A DNA stretch of 64,000 nucleotides from Capilliphycus salinus (lineage in GTDB: Bacteria; Cyanobacteriota; Cyanobacteriia; Cyanobacteriales; Microcoleaceae), in the NCBI RefSeq assembly GCF_047276495.1, contig NZ_CP178543.1, positions 1,240,001 to 1,304,000 of the forward strand, read 5' to 3'. Below the pieces are notes generated by a model. It saw only the letters and a list, made by a program, of their open reading frames with translations. It did not search any database and was not told where the DNA came from. Of the stretch, positions 57,195 to 64,000 are shown piece by piece. Every line of letters starts with the position of its first letter. Positions within the stretch are counted from its first letter, which is position 1. The position numbers and the translations under genes were made by a program.

Positions 57195-57373
57195 GGCGAT
57201 CGCGAATTGGCAAACAGTAACACAGCAATGCTAACCTAAACGGGGACTGATCGCTTAAATCGACTCAAAAATCAGCATACAGTCCATCGGACAGTATTGT
57301 AGGCGATCGGTCTTTTTCATAATACTTCACATTTTTCTTTCGGTTTAACAGTTGGGAACTGTCCCCAATCGTC

Positions 57374-57388
57374 CTAAGATGATCTTAG
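57374..57388. promoter_or_regulatory. Perfect 15-bp palindrome upstream of the 106-residue gene
   Basis: CTAAGAT, G, ATCTTAG, 68 bp before the start codon at 57456. Could be an operator, or chance. No matching regulator is in the window. Confidence 0.3.
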
Positions 57389-57455
57389 AGACGTTTGCAC
57401 CAGACAGCAATGTTTCATCATTTGTCTTGATTGTCAAGTTTTAGGCGATAGTTTA

Positions 57456-57776
57456 ATGCGGATAAGAATTGTAGAAAATTTTGATGCTGATTTTACTCTC
57501 GATTCCCAAGCCCAAACCCAATTATTTAGTTTACTCACCAGCGAAGCTTTTCTCGATCAAGTTCGCCAGCAAGTTCAGGGAAAAACCGTAGAATTTACCG
57601 AACTGTTATTTCAACCAATTCCTTACAGTTTACAAACTCCGAAAGGAATGCCCAAAGAATTTGAACCCTATCACGAATCCGAAGAATATATTATTGTCAA
57701 CGTTCCCCCTAACTTTATGTTCCAAGCCAAAATCTTCCAACCCAGTCGTTTATGTGCGGTTTATCGCCGAGTTTAA
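57456..57776 (+). CDS. Conserved hypothetical protein
   Basis: 106 residues, soluble. RIRIVENFDADFTLDSQ and NVPPNFMFQAKIFQPSRLCAV look well folded; no known domain was recognised. First of three same-strand genes (gaps 73 and 21 bp). Confidence 0.65.
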   Translation: MRIRIVENFDADFTLDSQAQTQLFSLLTSEAFLDQVRQQVQGKTVEFTELLFQPIPYSLQTPKGMPKEFEPYHESEEYIIVNVPPNFMFQAKIFQPSRLCAVYRRV

Positions 57777-57849
57777 ATTATTAATTTTTACTCGCTCTAA
57801 TTTCTCCTTTTCCCCTGCTCAAATCTTCTGAAAAATAATTCCGAACACC

Positions 57850-58389
57850 ATGACCACTCAAGCTGAAATTCCCACCCTAGCAAGTTTAGACTCAATTTCC
57901 TACATTAACGAACAAGGTCAACTTCCCGAAACATTCCAAGGCAAAATCGGAGTTTATGCCATTTTTGATCGCGATCAAGTTTTACAATATATCGGTTATT
58001 CTCGCGATATTTATCTGAGTTTAAAACAGCATCTTGTTCGTCAACCTCAAAGCTGTTATTGGATAAAAGTTCAAACCATTGAACGTCCTAGCCGGACAAT
58101 TTTAGAAGAAATACGACAAGCTTGGATAGCAGAAAATGGTTCAATTCCTGCGGGAAATAGCGAACAATCCGAACAATGGAATCAGCCGATAAATGTTAAA
58201 CCATTGATGACAGATGAAGAAAATAATACCTACAATAATCTCGATGGAATTGACCAAGAAAAACATTTAAGACAAGTCGCCAGAAGAATAGAATCTCAGA
58301 TTTTAGAACTTCTCAAAGCCCGAGGATTACAAGAAGAAATTCGGTTCAATCCCAAACTAAAAACCGACGGTTTGTTAGACTTAAAATAA
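57850..58389 (+). CDS. GIY-YIG nuclease-fold protein
   Basis: 179 residues. GKIGVYAIFDRDQVLQYIGYSRDI is the GIY-YIG core (GVYAIFD...YIGYS) with Arg in SRDI. The later Glu of nucleases may be Glu in LEEIRQAWIAENG. Cyanobacterial proteins of this type (UvrC-unrelated) are unassigned. Stop and the next start are 21 bp apart. Confidence 0.75.
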   Translation: MTTQAEIPTLASLDSISYINEQGQLPETFQGKIGVYAIFDRDQVLQYIGYSRDIYLSLKQHLVRQPQSCYWIKVQTIERPSRTILEEIRQAWIAENGSIPAGNSEQSEQWNQPINVKPLMTDEENNTYNNLDGIDQEKHLRQVARRIESQILELLKARGLQEEIRFNPKLKTDGLLDLK

Positions 58390-58410
58390 ACCAAAATAAA
58401 ACTTAAAAAC

Positions 58411-59118
58411 ATGGCATTTGAACTCAAAAATGTTATTCCTTGGGGGCGAAGTTTTCAAGATTATCTCGAAATGTTTGCCCTGACTCCTGAGGAATTAGAA
58501 CTATCAATTTTAGACTGTGCCGGCGGTCCGGCTAGCTTCAATGTAGAAATGAAACGGCTAGGATATCGGGTCATTTCTTGCGATCCGGTATATCAATTTT
58601 CCGCCCCCGAAATTAACCAGCGCATTCAAGAAACCTACTCAACCGTTATCGAACAACTCCATCAAAATCAAGACAATTATGTTTGGGAAAATATCAAGTC
58701 TCCCGAACATTTGGGAGAGTTAAGAATAGCTGCGATGCAACAGTTTTTAGAAGATTTTCCTTTGGGGAAAGCCGAAGAACGTTATCTCACCGCCGAGTTA
58801 CCCCATTTACCTTTTAATTCTCAACAGTTTGATTTGGCATTGTGCAGTCATTTACTGTTTACCTATTCTCAACAATTATCAGAAGATTTTCATCTAGAAT
58901 CCGTGCTAGAATTGTGTAGAATTGCGCGAGAAGTCAGAATTTTTCCGCTGGTAGATTTAGCCGGAAATCTTTCTCCTTTTCTGAGTCCTGTTATTAGCAA
59001 TTTACAGCAGCAAGGATGGACTCTAGAAATTGAACCGGTTCCCTATGAATATCAAAAAGGCGGAAATCAGATGTTGAGAGTTTTTCAACCCGCCCAGAAA
59101 CCCGTAGGGGCGAGTTGA
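58411..59118 (+). CDS. SAM-dependent methyltransferase-like protein
   Basis: 235 residues. Class I fold motif LDCAGGPASFNVEMKRLGYRVISCDPVY replaces the usual DxGxGxG with DCAGGP, so activity is uncertain. Late motif FDLALCSHLLFTYS is normal. The last residues (AQKPVGAS) are encoded by a GTAGGGGCGAGTT repeat half-arm. Likely co-transcribed with the GIY-YIG gene. Confidence 0.8.
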   Translation: MAFELKNVIPWGRSFQDYLEMFALTPEELELSILDCAGGPASFNVEMKRLGYRVISCDPVYQFSAPEINQRIQETYSTVIEQLHQNQDNYVWENIKSPEHLGELRIAAMQQFLEDFPLGKAEERYLTAELPHLPFNSQQFDLALCSHLLFTYSQQLSEDFHLESVLELCRIAREVRIFPLVDLAGNLSPFLSPVISNLQQQGWTLEIEPVPYEYQKGGNQMLRVFQPAQKPVGAS

Positions 59119-59741
59119 TTCTAAATTAAGCACGGTTTTCAGTTAAATTAAATACAGTATAAATTAAAAAACCGGGTTTCTTCTATGATACCCGCATTCA
59201 TCGGTGATTTATATTGTTAAATCAACTGGATTTTTGGGTTGTACCTTATGGGTCAGCCACCCCGCTATATGTTTTCCCCCCCAGTGAGTGACCCTTACCC
59301 CCAAAAACCAATAGGGGGGAGTTGACATAGATTTATTCATCTGACTCTCAACCTAACATCATCTGCCTTTGACGGTCACTTCCAGGCTAAGTAACCTTGC
59401 TCGAAATACAATTGTAGTGTTATAACAAGTGATAACTGCTCGTTACAGAAATAAATTAATGCAGTCAACATTTTTAATTTTATTTTAGGTGGAGATCCCC
59501 CTGATGGATTAATCTCTTGATGGGTGACTCCCCACTTCCCAAAACTAGAAACCTTGATAGAAAATAAGGTGCAGAACCGAAAACAATTTTGGTTTTTGCT
59601 ACCAGTATAGGTGAAAGCATAACTAACCCGTCACGAATATACCAAACAATTTTTTTTAATTCAAGCGGGTTATTGCAATCACCCAGTATTTCCCTTGAAA
59701 AAGGGTTGAAGCTTTGCATTTGTAGAGATCGGGGTTCATCC
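59119..59741. other. Long gene-free region with possible structured RNA
   Basis: About 620 bp. It contains GTGGAGATCCCCCTGATGG (59490 region) followed by CTCTTGATGGGTGACTCCCCAC, which can pair in part (GTGGAG with CTCCCCAC). AAGGGTTGAAGC lies nearer the small gene. I cannot assign a known RNA family. Confidence 0.35.
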
Positions 59742-59936
59742 ATGAAACGCACAATTTTATTAGGTTCACTAATTGTATCGACCGGGTTAACACTAACTCA
59801 GGCTTTGAGTTGGAGTAACAATTCTTCCAGATTTTCTCTCAATAAATTGACTCCCAACCGGGAGATGATCATTGTTTATGAAGGAACCGATGAGGATGGG
59901 GAAACCGAGACGGTTGAAACCAAACCAAAAAGTTAA
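59742..59936 (+). CDS. Small secreted or lipid-free exported peptide
   Basis: 64 residues from ATG 59742. A signal peptide (MKRTILLGSLIVSTGLTLTQALS) precedes an acidic tail (YEGTDEDGETETVETKPKS). Longer upstream frames are not supported. Function unknown. Confidence 0.5.
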   Translation: MKRTILLGSLIVSTGLTLTQALSWSNNSSRFSLNKLTPNREMIIVYEGTDEDGETETVETKPKS

Positions 59937-60100
59937 TCGCGCCGTTAATCTTCTGGGTGTACGATCAATTCAGTCCTCAGAAATCTTTCGAGAACCTTAA
60001 TCGTTAGAAAAACAAAACATAGAATTTCGAGTGATCCACTTCACTTGCCGATTCTGTGATGCTAACCTAACGATTAAGTTTCTCAATCTGTCTTTAAGGC

Positions 60101-61354
60101 GTGAAATTATTGTGCTTGAGTAATGGTCACGGGGAAGATGCGATCGCCGTTCGCATTTTGCAACAATTACAACGTCTTCCCAATCCTCCCCAGTTAGCGG
60201 CTTTACCGTTAGTGGGAGAAGGAAAAGCCTACAGTCAACTGGAAAATGTTCCCATTGCCGGACCCGTTCAACAAATGCCTTCTGGCGGCTTTATTTATAT
60301 GGATGGTCGGCAATTGTTGCGAGATGTACGGGGGGGTTTATTACAGCTTACCCGCATACAATTTCAAATTATTCTCAATTGGGCGAAACAGGGTGCATTT
60401 ATACTGGCGGTTGGAGATATTGTACCGCTATTATTTGCAGCCCTCAGCGGTGCCAATTACGCTTTTGTTGGCACTGCCAAATCAGAATATTATTTACGAG
60501 ATGAACAAGGCCCTTTGTTGCGTCAGTCTTGGATGCAACGTTGGGAAGGCTGGTCCGGATCGGTTTATTTACCTTGGGAACGGGGGTTAATGAGTCATTC
60601 TCGCTGTCAAGCGGTTTTTCCGAGAGATCGCCTGACGACGGAAACCCTTTTAAAATGGTCAATTCCCGCTTACAATTTGGGAAACCCGATGATGGACGAT
60701 CTGCAACCGCAGACAAATTTCATCTATAATCCTCAGCAAAAACAGCACTCCCTAACCATTACCCTTTTACCCGGTTCTCGTCCCCCAGAAGCCTATGAAA
60801 ACTGGCAACCCATCGCCGAAGCCGTCAGTCAGTTGGTGGACGCTTTTTCCGGGGGAGAAGACCGACAGCAGCCCGCAAATTTGACCTTTTTAGCGGCGAT
60901 CGCTCCCTCGTTAGAGTATCACCGCTTCGGCGAGCATTTGAGCGGTTTGGGGTGGAAAAAAACGGGTGTAGAGAGCGATTTTGAGGTTCAATATACCCGG
61001 AAAAATGCTACAGTAATTTTAACCCAAAACTTTACCGACTGTTTGCACCGAGGGGATTTCGCGATCGCGATGGCCGGAACCGCAACCGAACAGTTTGTCG
61101 GTTTGGGAAAACCCGCGATCGCCATTCCCGGTCGGGGGCCGCAATTTACGCCGAGATTTGCAGAAGCTCAAAGTCGTTTGTTGGGGCCATCGTTAATTTT
61201 AGTCGAACATCCCAGAGAAATTCCCGATGTGGTGCGATCGCTAATAAACGATCAAAATCGGTTAAAATTAATTGCAGAAAACGGTCAAAAACGAATGGGA
61301 CAACCCGGAGCCGCTTACCGGATTGCCCAATGTTTAATCGAAAAACTAATCTGA
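60101..61354 (+). CDS. Lipid-A-disaccharide synthase-related protein
   Basis: 417 residues from GTG 60101. SNGHGEDAIAVRIL, AVGDIVPLLFAALSG and PGRGPQFTPRFAEAQSRLLG belong to the cyanobacterial family related to LpxB (glycosyltransferase GT-B fold). Substrate unknown; a separate true lpxB is expected elsewhere. Confidence 0.88.
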   Translation: MKLLCLSNGHGEDAIAVRILQQLQRLPNPPQLAALPLVGEGKAYSQLENVPIAGPVQQMPSGGFIYMDGRQLLRDVRGGLLQLTRIQFQIILNWAKQGAFILAVGDIVPLLFAALSGANYAFVGTAKSEYYLRDEQGPLLRQSWMQRWEGWSGSVYLPWERGLMSHSRCQAVFPRDRLTTETLLKWSIPAYNLGNPMMDDLQPQTNFIYNPQQKQHSLTITLLPGSRPPEAYENWQPIAEAVSQLVDAFSGGEDRQQPANLTFLAAIAPSLEYHRFGEHLSGLGWKKTGVESDFEVQYTRKNATVILTQNFTDCLHRGDFAIAMAGTATEQFVGLGKPAIAIPGRGPQFTPRFAEAQSRLLGPSLILVEHPREIPDVVRSLINDQNRLKLIAENGQKRMGQPGAAYRIAQCLIEKLI

Positions 61355-61564
61355 TCTCGCGTTGATTAATTTTCTTATGGGGTTGGGGCGGGTTTATTGA
61401 GGTTATTTCTATCTGTTGGGCGGGTTCTGAGTTCACCTGTGATTCCCACAAAAAACAATTGTCAACCCGCCCCGAACCGATGAATCCCCACAAAAAACGA
61501 TTGTCAACCCGCCCCGAAAACAAGGGTTACAGTTCATTAGAAAGGGGCGGGTTTATTGAGGTTA
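61355..61564. repeat. GGGGCGGGTT repeats before HTH element copy 2
   Basis: Inverted and direct copies of CCCCACAAAAAACGATTGTCA and GGGGCGGGTTTATTGAGGTTA. A block (61428-61522) is repeated after the element at 62093-62188, with over 90 percent identity by eye. Confidence 0.8.
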
Positions 61565-62092
61565 TATCAAGTCCGGTTGAATACCCATCATAAAAATGTG
61601 GGGATCTCGGGAGATTTTGACTAACAGATGACGGTAATCACGGGAAGTTGTTACTATTGTTTGTGATTTTGCCGAATTCTTTGAGAATTAACGTGAATAA
61701 TCGTTTTTGCTGGCAATCTTAGATCGCGCCAACGGGGAGCCGGCCCTCTTGTCCCTCGCTCAATAATGGGTTTGCCGTTCACGAGGGGAATGAGCCACAT
61801 CTTCCCGGTCTTATAGGCACCTTGAACTCGGCCTGCGCTCAGGAGAGCTCGCAGTCGAGCGGTAGAGATTTTTAAAATCTGGGCTGCTTCTGTAGTACCG
61901 ACTATCATTGAACTATAAGGGAATCGCAATAGTTTTCCAAGCTCTAAAACCAAATGATAAATGATAAATGATCAATAATCAATGATCTGGCTATTCGGTG
62001 TTGGGAGTAGCGGGGTTCAACAGAAGCCTGTTGACTGTCTGCGGTACGGGTCAGGTGTCTGTTATTCGTTGATTATACAACCGGATTTGATA
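61565..62092. mobile_element. TIR element with truncated HTH gene (copy 2)
   Basis: 528 bp. Left TATCAAGTCCGGTTGAATAC; right read inward TATCAAATCCGGTTGTATAA, 17 of 20 equal. Compared with copy 1 it lacks about 128 bp between GACTAAC and TAATCACGGGAAGT, which removes the 3' part of the gene. The flanks TTA and TGA are not identical, so no clean target duplication is visible here. Confidence 0.8.
61654..61908 (-). CDS. HTH protein, C-terminally truncated copy
   Basis: 84 residues from ATG 61908. Nearly identical to the first part of the protein at 29978-30397 (MIVGTTEAAQILKISTARLR), then NSQRIRQNHKQ and stop, because the downstream coding part is deleted. DNA binding should be kept; the C-terminal segment is lost. 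Confidence 0.7.
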   Translation of the reverse strand: MIVGTTEAAQILKISTARLRALLSAGRVQGAYKTGKMWLIPLVNGKPIIERGTRGPAPRWRDLRLPAKTIIHVNSQRIRQNHKQ

Positions 62093-62281
62093 TGAGTTCA
62101 CCTGTAAATCCCCACAAAAAATGATTGTCAACCCGCCCCGAACCGATGAATCCCCACAAAAAACGATTGTAAACCCGCCCCGAAAACAGCGGTGACTGTA
62201 AAAAAAAGGGCGGGTTTATTAAGGTTATTTCTAACAGAAATAGATTTTTGACGAACCCGCCCCTACGCTCACCGGTGAAAA
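62093..62281. repeat. Repeat block between HTH element and galE
   Basis: Direct copy of the 61428-61522 block followed by a GGGCGGGTTTATTAAGGTTA / GAACCCGCCCCTA inverted pair (62211-62266). The galE stop lies at 62282, so the pair may terminate galE. Confidence 0.75.
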
Positions 62282-63280
62282 TTACCCGTGACGCTTTTGG
62301 TGCCATTGCCAAGCGTGAGAAATAATCGCATTCAAATCAGAATATTGAGGATTCCAACCCAACACCTGACGGGCTTTTTCCGCACTTCCAACCAAAGCAG
62401 GCGGATCTCCGGGACGGCGATCGCATTCAACAGCAATAATATCGCGTCCGGTAATATTTCGGGCCGCTTCGATCACCTCTTTAACCGAAAATCCATTGCC
62501 ATTCCCGAGGTTAAAGACATCAGTTTTTCCGCCTTTGAGGAGATATTCTAAGCCCAAAACATGAGCCGTCGCCAAGTCAGTAACATGAATATAATCTCGG
62601 ACACAAGTACCATCAGGAGTCGGATAGTCCGTCCCAAAAATAGAGAGAGACTCTCGCTTACCCAAAGCCGCCATCAAAGTCAGAGGAATCAAATGAGTTT
62701 CGGGGTTGTGATCTTCTCCCAAAGCCCCTTGTGGATCGGCCCCGGCTGCGTTAAAATAACGAAACCAAACGGATTTAAAATCATAAGCGTGATCAAAATC
62801 CGCTAAAATCTTTTCAACCATTAACTTGGTCATCCCATAAGGATTAATCGGATTTTGGGGATGATCTTCAGGAATCGGCACCTGTTGAGGAACGCCGTAA
62901 GTGGCACAAGTCGAAGAAAAAACAAACTTGTTGATCGAGGCGTCTTTCATCGCTTCTAAAAGCGTCAGCGTTCCGATCACATTATTGCGATAATATTTAT
63001 CCGGAGCGCTAACCGATTCGCCGACGTAAGCATAAGCCGCGAAGTGCATCACCGCATCAATTTGACGCATCGAAAACAAATTATCCAGCAGTTGGCGATC
63101 ATTAGTATCACCGACAATCAATTCTGCTTTGAGAACCTGTTCAACGACATCGCGATGACCGTAAACTAAGTTATCTAAGATAACAACCTCATAACCCGAA
63201 CGTTGCAGTTCTAAAACTGCATGAGAACCGATGTATCCGGCTCCGCCTGTTACCAGAACTGTTGGCTTGACTTTAGACAC
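62282..63280 (-). CDS. galE: UDP-glucose 4-epimerase
   Basis: 332 residues; interconverts UDP-glucose and UDP-galactose for cell-surface sugars. NAD motif TGGAGYIGSH (residues 11-20), Ser/Thr pair SST (122-124), Tyr148 and Lys152 in PYGMTK. Normal length. Next to a glycosyltransferase gene on the same strand, consistent with polysaccharide synthesis. Confidence 0.95.
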   Translation of the reverse strand: MSKVKPTVLVTGGAGYIGSHAVLELQRSGYEVVILDNLVYGHRDVVEQVLKAELIVGDTNDRQLLDNLFSMRQIDAVMHFAAYAYVGESVSAPDKYYRNNVIGTLTLLEAMKDASINKFVFSSTCATYGVPQQVPIPEDHPQNPINPYGMTKLMVEKILADFDHAYDFKSVWFRYFNAAGADPQGALGEDHNPETHLIPLTLMAALGKRESLSIFGTDYPTPDGTCVRDYIHVTDLATAHVLGLEYLLKGGKTDVFNLGNGNGFSVKEVIEAARNITGRDIIAVECDRRPGDPPALVGSAEKARQVLGWNPQYSDLNAIISHAWQWHQKRHG

Positions 63281-63327
63281 GTTGAATTCTAACTCCTATT
63301 TGAGCCGAACTAAATTTTCTTTTTAAA

Positions 63328-63708
63328 TCAATCGTCCAATGTCTGAGCCGAAACGTCCACCGCTTGAACATCAATCGTTCCTGGCGGGGTTAAGCGACTA
63401 AAATGACCCTGTTCAACTTGAAGCGGCTCACCACAATTGGGACATTGGCACTGCGTCTGATTGAGAGCAGTAAATTCATAGCCACAGACCGGGCATTCAT
63501 CTTGGATGATATTGCGGCTTAACCACCACTGTACCCCAACAAACAACAAGATCGGAAGCAGTAGTAAAATCCCAATCAGGATGATAATCGAATTGACCAG
63601 CCACCCCAAACCGATAGAGGTTAGCAACCAAACCACCGCCAGGACAATCAGCCAGTTGCTTACCTTGGAAAAATTAAATTTGAGGATTCTGGGCCGTTCC
63701 TGGTTCAC
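63328..63708 (-). CDS. Zinc-ribbon membrane protein
   Basis: 126 residues. I choose GTG 63708 because AAGGAG lies 7 nt upstream; the frame open to 63774 overlaps the preceding gene. Two membrane helices (about residues 17-55) are followed by a zinc ribbon, CPVCGYEF and CPNCGEPL. Role unknown. It follows the glycosyltransferase gene after about 50 bp. Confidence 0.7.
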   Translation of the reverse strand: MNQERPRILKFNFSKVSNWLIVLAVVWLLTSIGLGWLVNSIIILIGILLLLPILLFVGVQWWLSRNIIQDECPVCGYEFTALNQTQCQCPNCGEPLQVEQGHFSRLTPPGTIDVQAVDVSAQTLDD

Positions 63709-63755
63709 AGCGATCTCCTTTCCGCGTTCATCGATAGATAAATCATCCCTTTGTT

Positions 63756-64000
63756 CTATGATACTACCGAGCAATCGAGCAGTTTTTGGAGTTGCACCCG
63801 AAAAGCATCTTGACCAAACTCAGCCAAACTTTGTTGTCGCAACCATTGACCCTGACAACGTTGGTCATTCCCTTGCAAAATTTCAATCGTTGCTTTGGCG
63901 ACCGCATCGGGATCTCGGTGAGGCACTTGCCATCCCAACTTCCCATCTTGTACGGGGTCAGCCGAACCATCCGCATCACCAGACAAAACCGGAATGCCAC
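63756..64000 (-). CDS. Glycosyltransferase, C-terminal part (gene runs out of window)
   Basis: About 81 residues at the end of a GT-B glycosyltransferase: GIPVLSGDADGSADPV is the usual donor-binding loop, followed by DGKLGWQVPHRDPDAVAKATIEIL. The 5' end lies beyond 64000. The frame from 63764 to 64000 in another phase is not real. Confidence 0.85.
   Translation of the reverse strand, partial: GIPVLSGDADGSADPVQDGKLGWQVPHRDPDAVAKATIEILQGNDQRCQGQWLRQQSLAEFGQDAFRVQLQKLLDCSVVS

Noticed and set aside
63764..64000. 78-codon frame at the right edge
   Set aside because: The glycosyltransferase motif GIPVLSGDADGSADPV is in the other frame, so this one is a shadow.
1..64000. tRNA or rRNA genes
   Set aside because: No TPsiC-loop sequence (GGTTCGANTC) in a cloverleaf context or conserved rRNA segments were recognised on either strand.

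Overview
The window is chromosomal DNA of a cyanobacterium, most likely a filamentous Oscillatoriales-type species (genus is inference). Direct support: psbK, petM and psaC (photosystem II, cytochrome b6f, photosystem I); a cyanobacterial rpoZ; an EGY-type membrane protease; an lpxB-related protein; a PEP-CTERM protein; frequent GCGATCGC (HIP1) octamers; and many short tandem and palindromic repeats between genes. No tRNA, rRNA, CRISPR array, phage module or transposase gene was seen.

Layout. 1-5.4 kb: 3' part of a bifunctional penicillin-binding protein, periplasmic Cu/Zn superoxide dismutase, an ABC ATPase, an SH3-like secreted protein and an alpha/beta hydrolase. 5.5-9.3 kb: gcvH and gcvP of the glycine cleavage system (photorespiration). 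9.6-23 kb: rpoZ, a flippase, a GNAT acetyltransferase, an ABC exporter, psbK, a glutathione S-transferase, a response regulator, a pentapeptide-repeat membrane protein, an M28 peptidase, a degenerate metallo-beta-lactamase-fold protein and a site-2 protease.

23-36 kb is the most unusual part. On the minus strand, a DNA-phosphorothioation-associated Dpt4-like gene is followed by a 1070-residue protein that joins a Ser/Thr kinase, a class III adenylate cyclase, a NACHT NTPase and a membrane domain, and then by a sulfotransferase. After lhgO and petM comes a 656-bp element with terminal inverted repeats that carries a helix-turn-helix gene. It is followed by a plus-strand cassette: a TerB-dynamin GTPase, a LeoA-like dynamin GTPase split by one in-frame TAA, and a tail-anchored repeat protein.

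36-64 kb is mostly housekeeping: glmS (with an interspersed repeat inside its reading frame), psaC, an HdrB-like protein, acpP-fabF, a PEP-CTERM protein, a large secreted nuclease, a GH63-type glucosidase, recN, nusB, a DUF502 protein, an aldo/keto reductase, a small operon with a GIY-YIG-like protein and a methyltransferase-like protein, an lpxB-related gene, galE and a truncated glycosyltransferase gene. A second, internally deleted copy of the HTH element lies at 61.6-62.1 kb.

Repeats: several unrelated families fill the gaps. One is a small mobile family of about 125 bp with ends beginning TATSAT, a GGGGCGGGTT palindrome inside, and a 3-bp TTA duplication at the target. Its ends resemble those of the two HTH elements (TCA duplication), so the HTH elements and the short elements may share one mobilising enzyme encoded elsewhere. 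No searches or structure predictions were run; family names rest on motif recognition.
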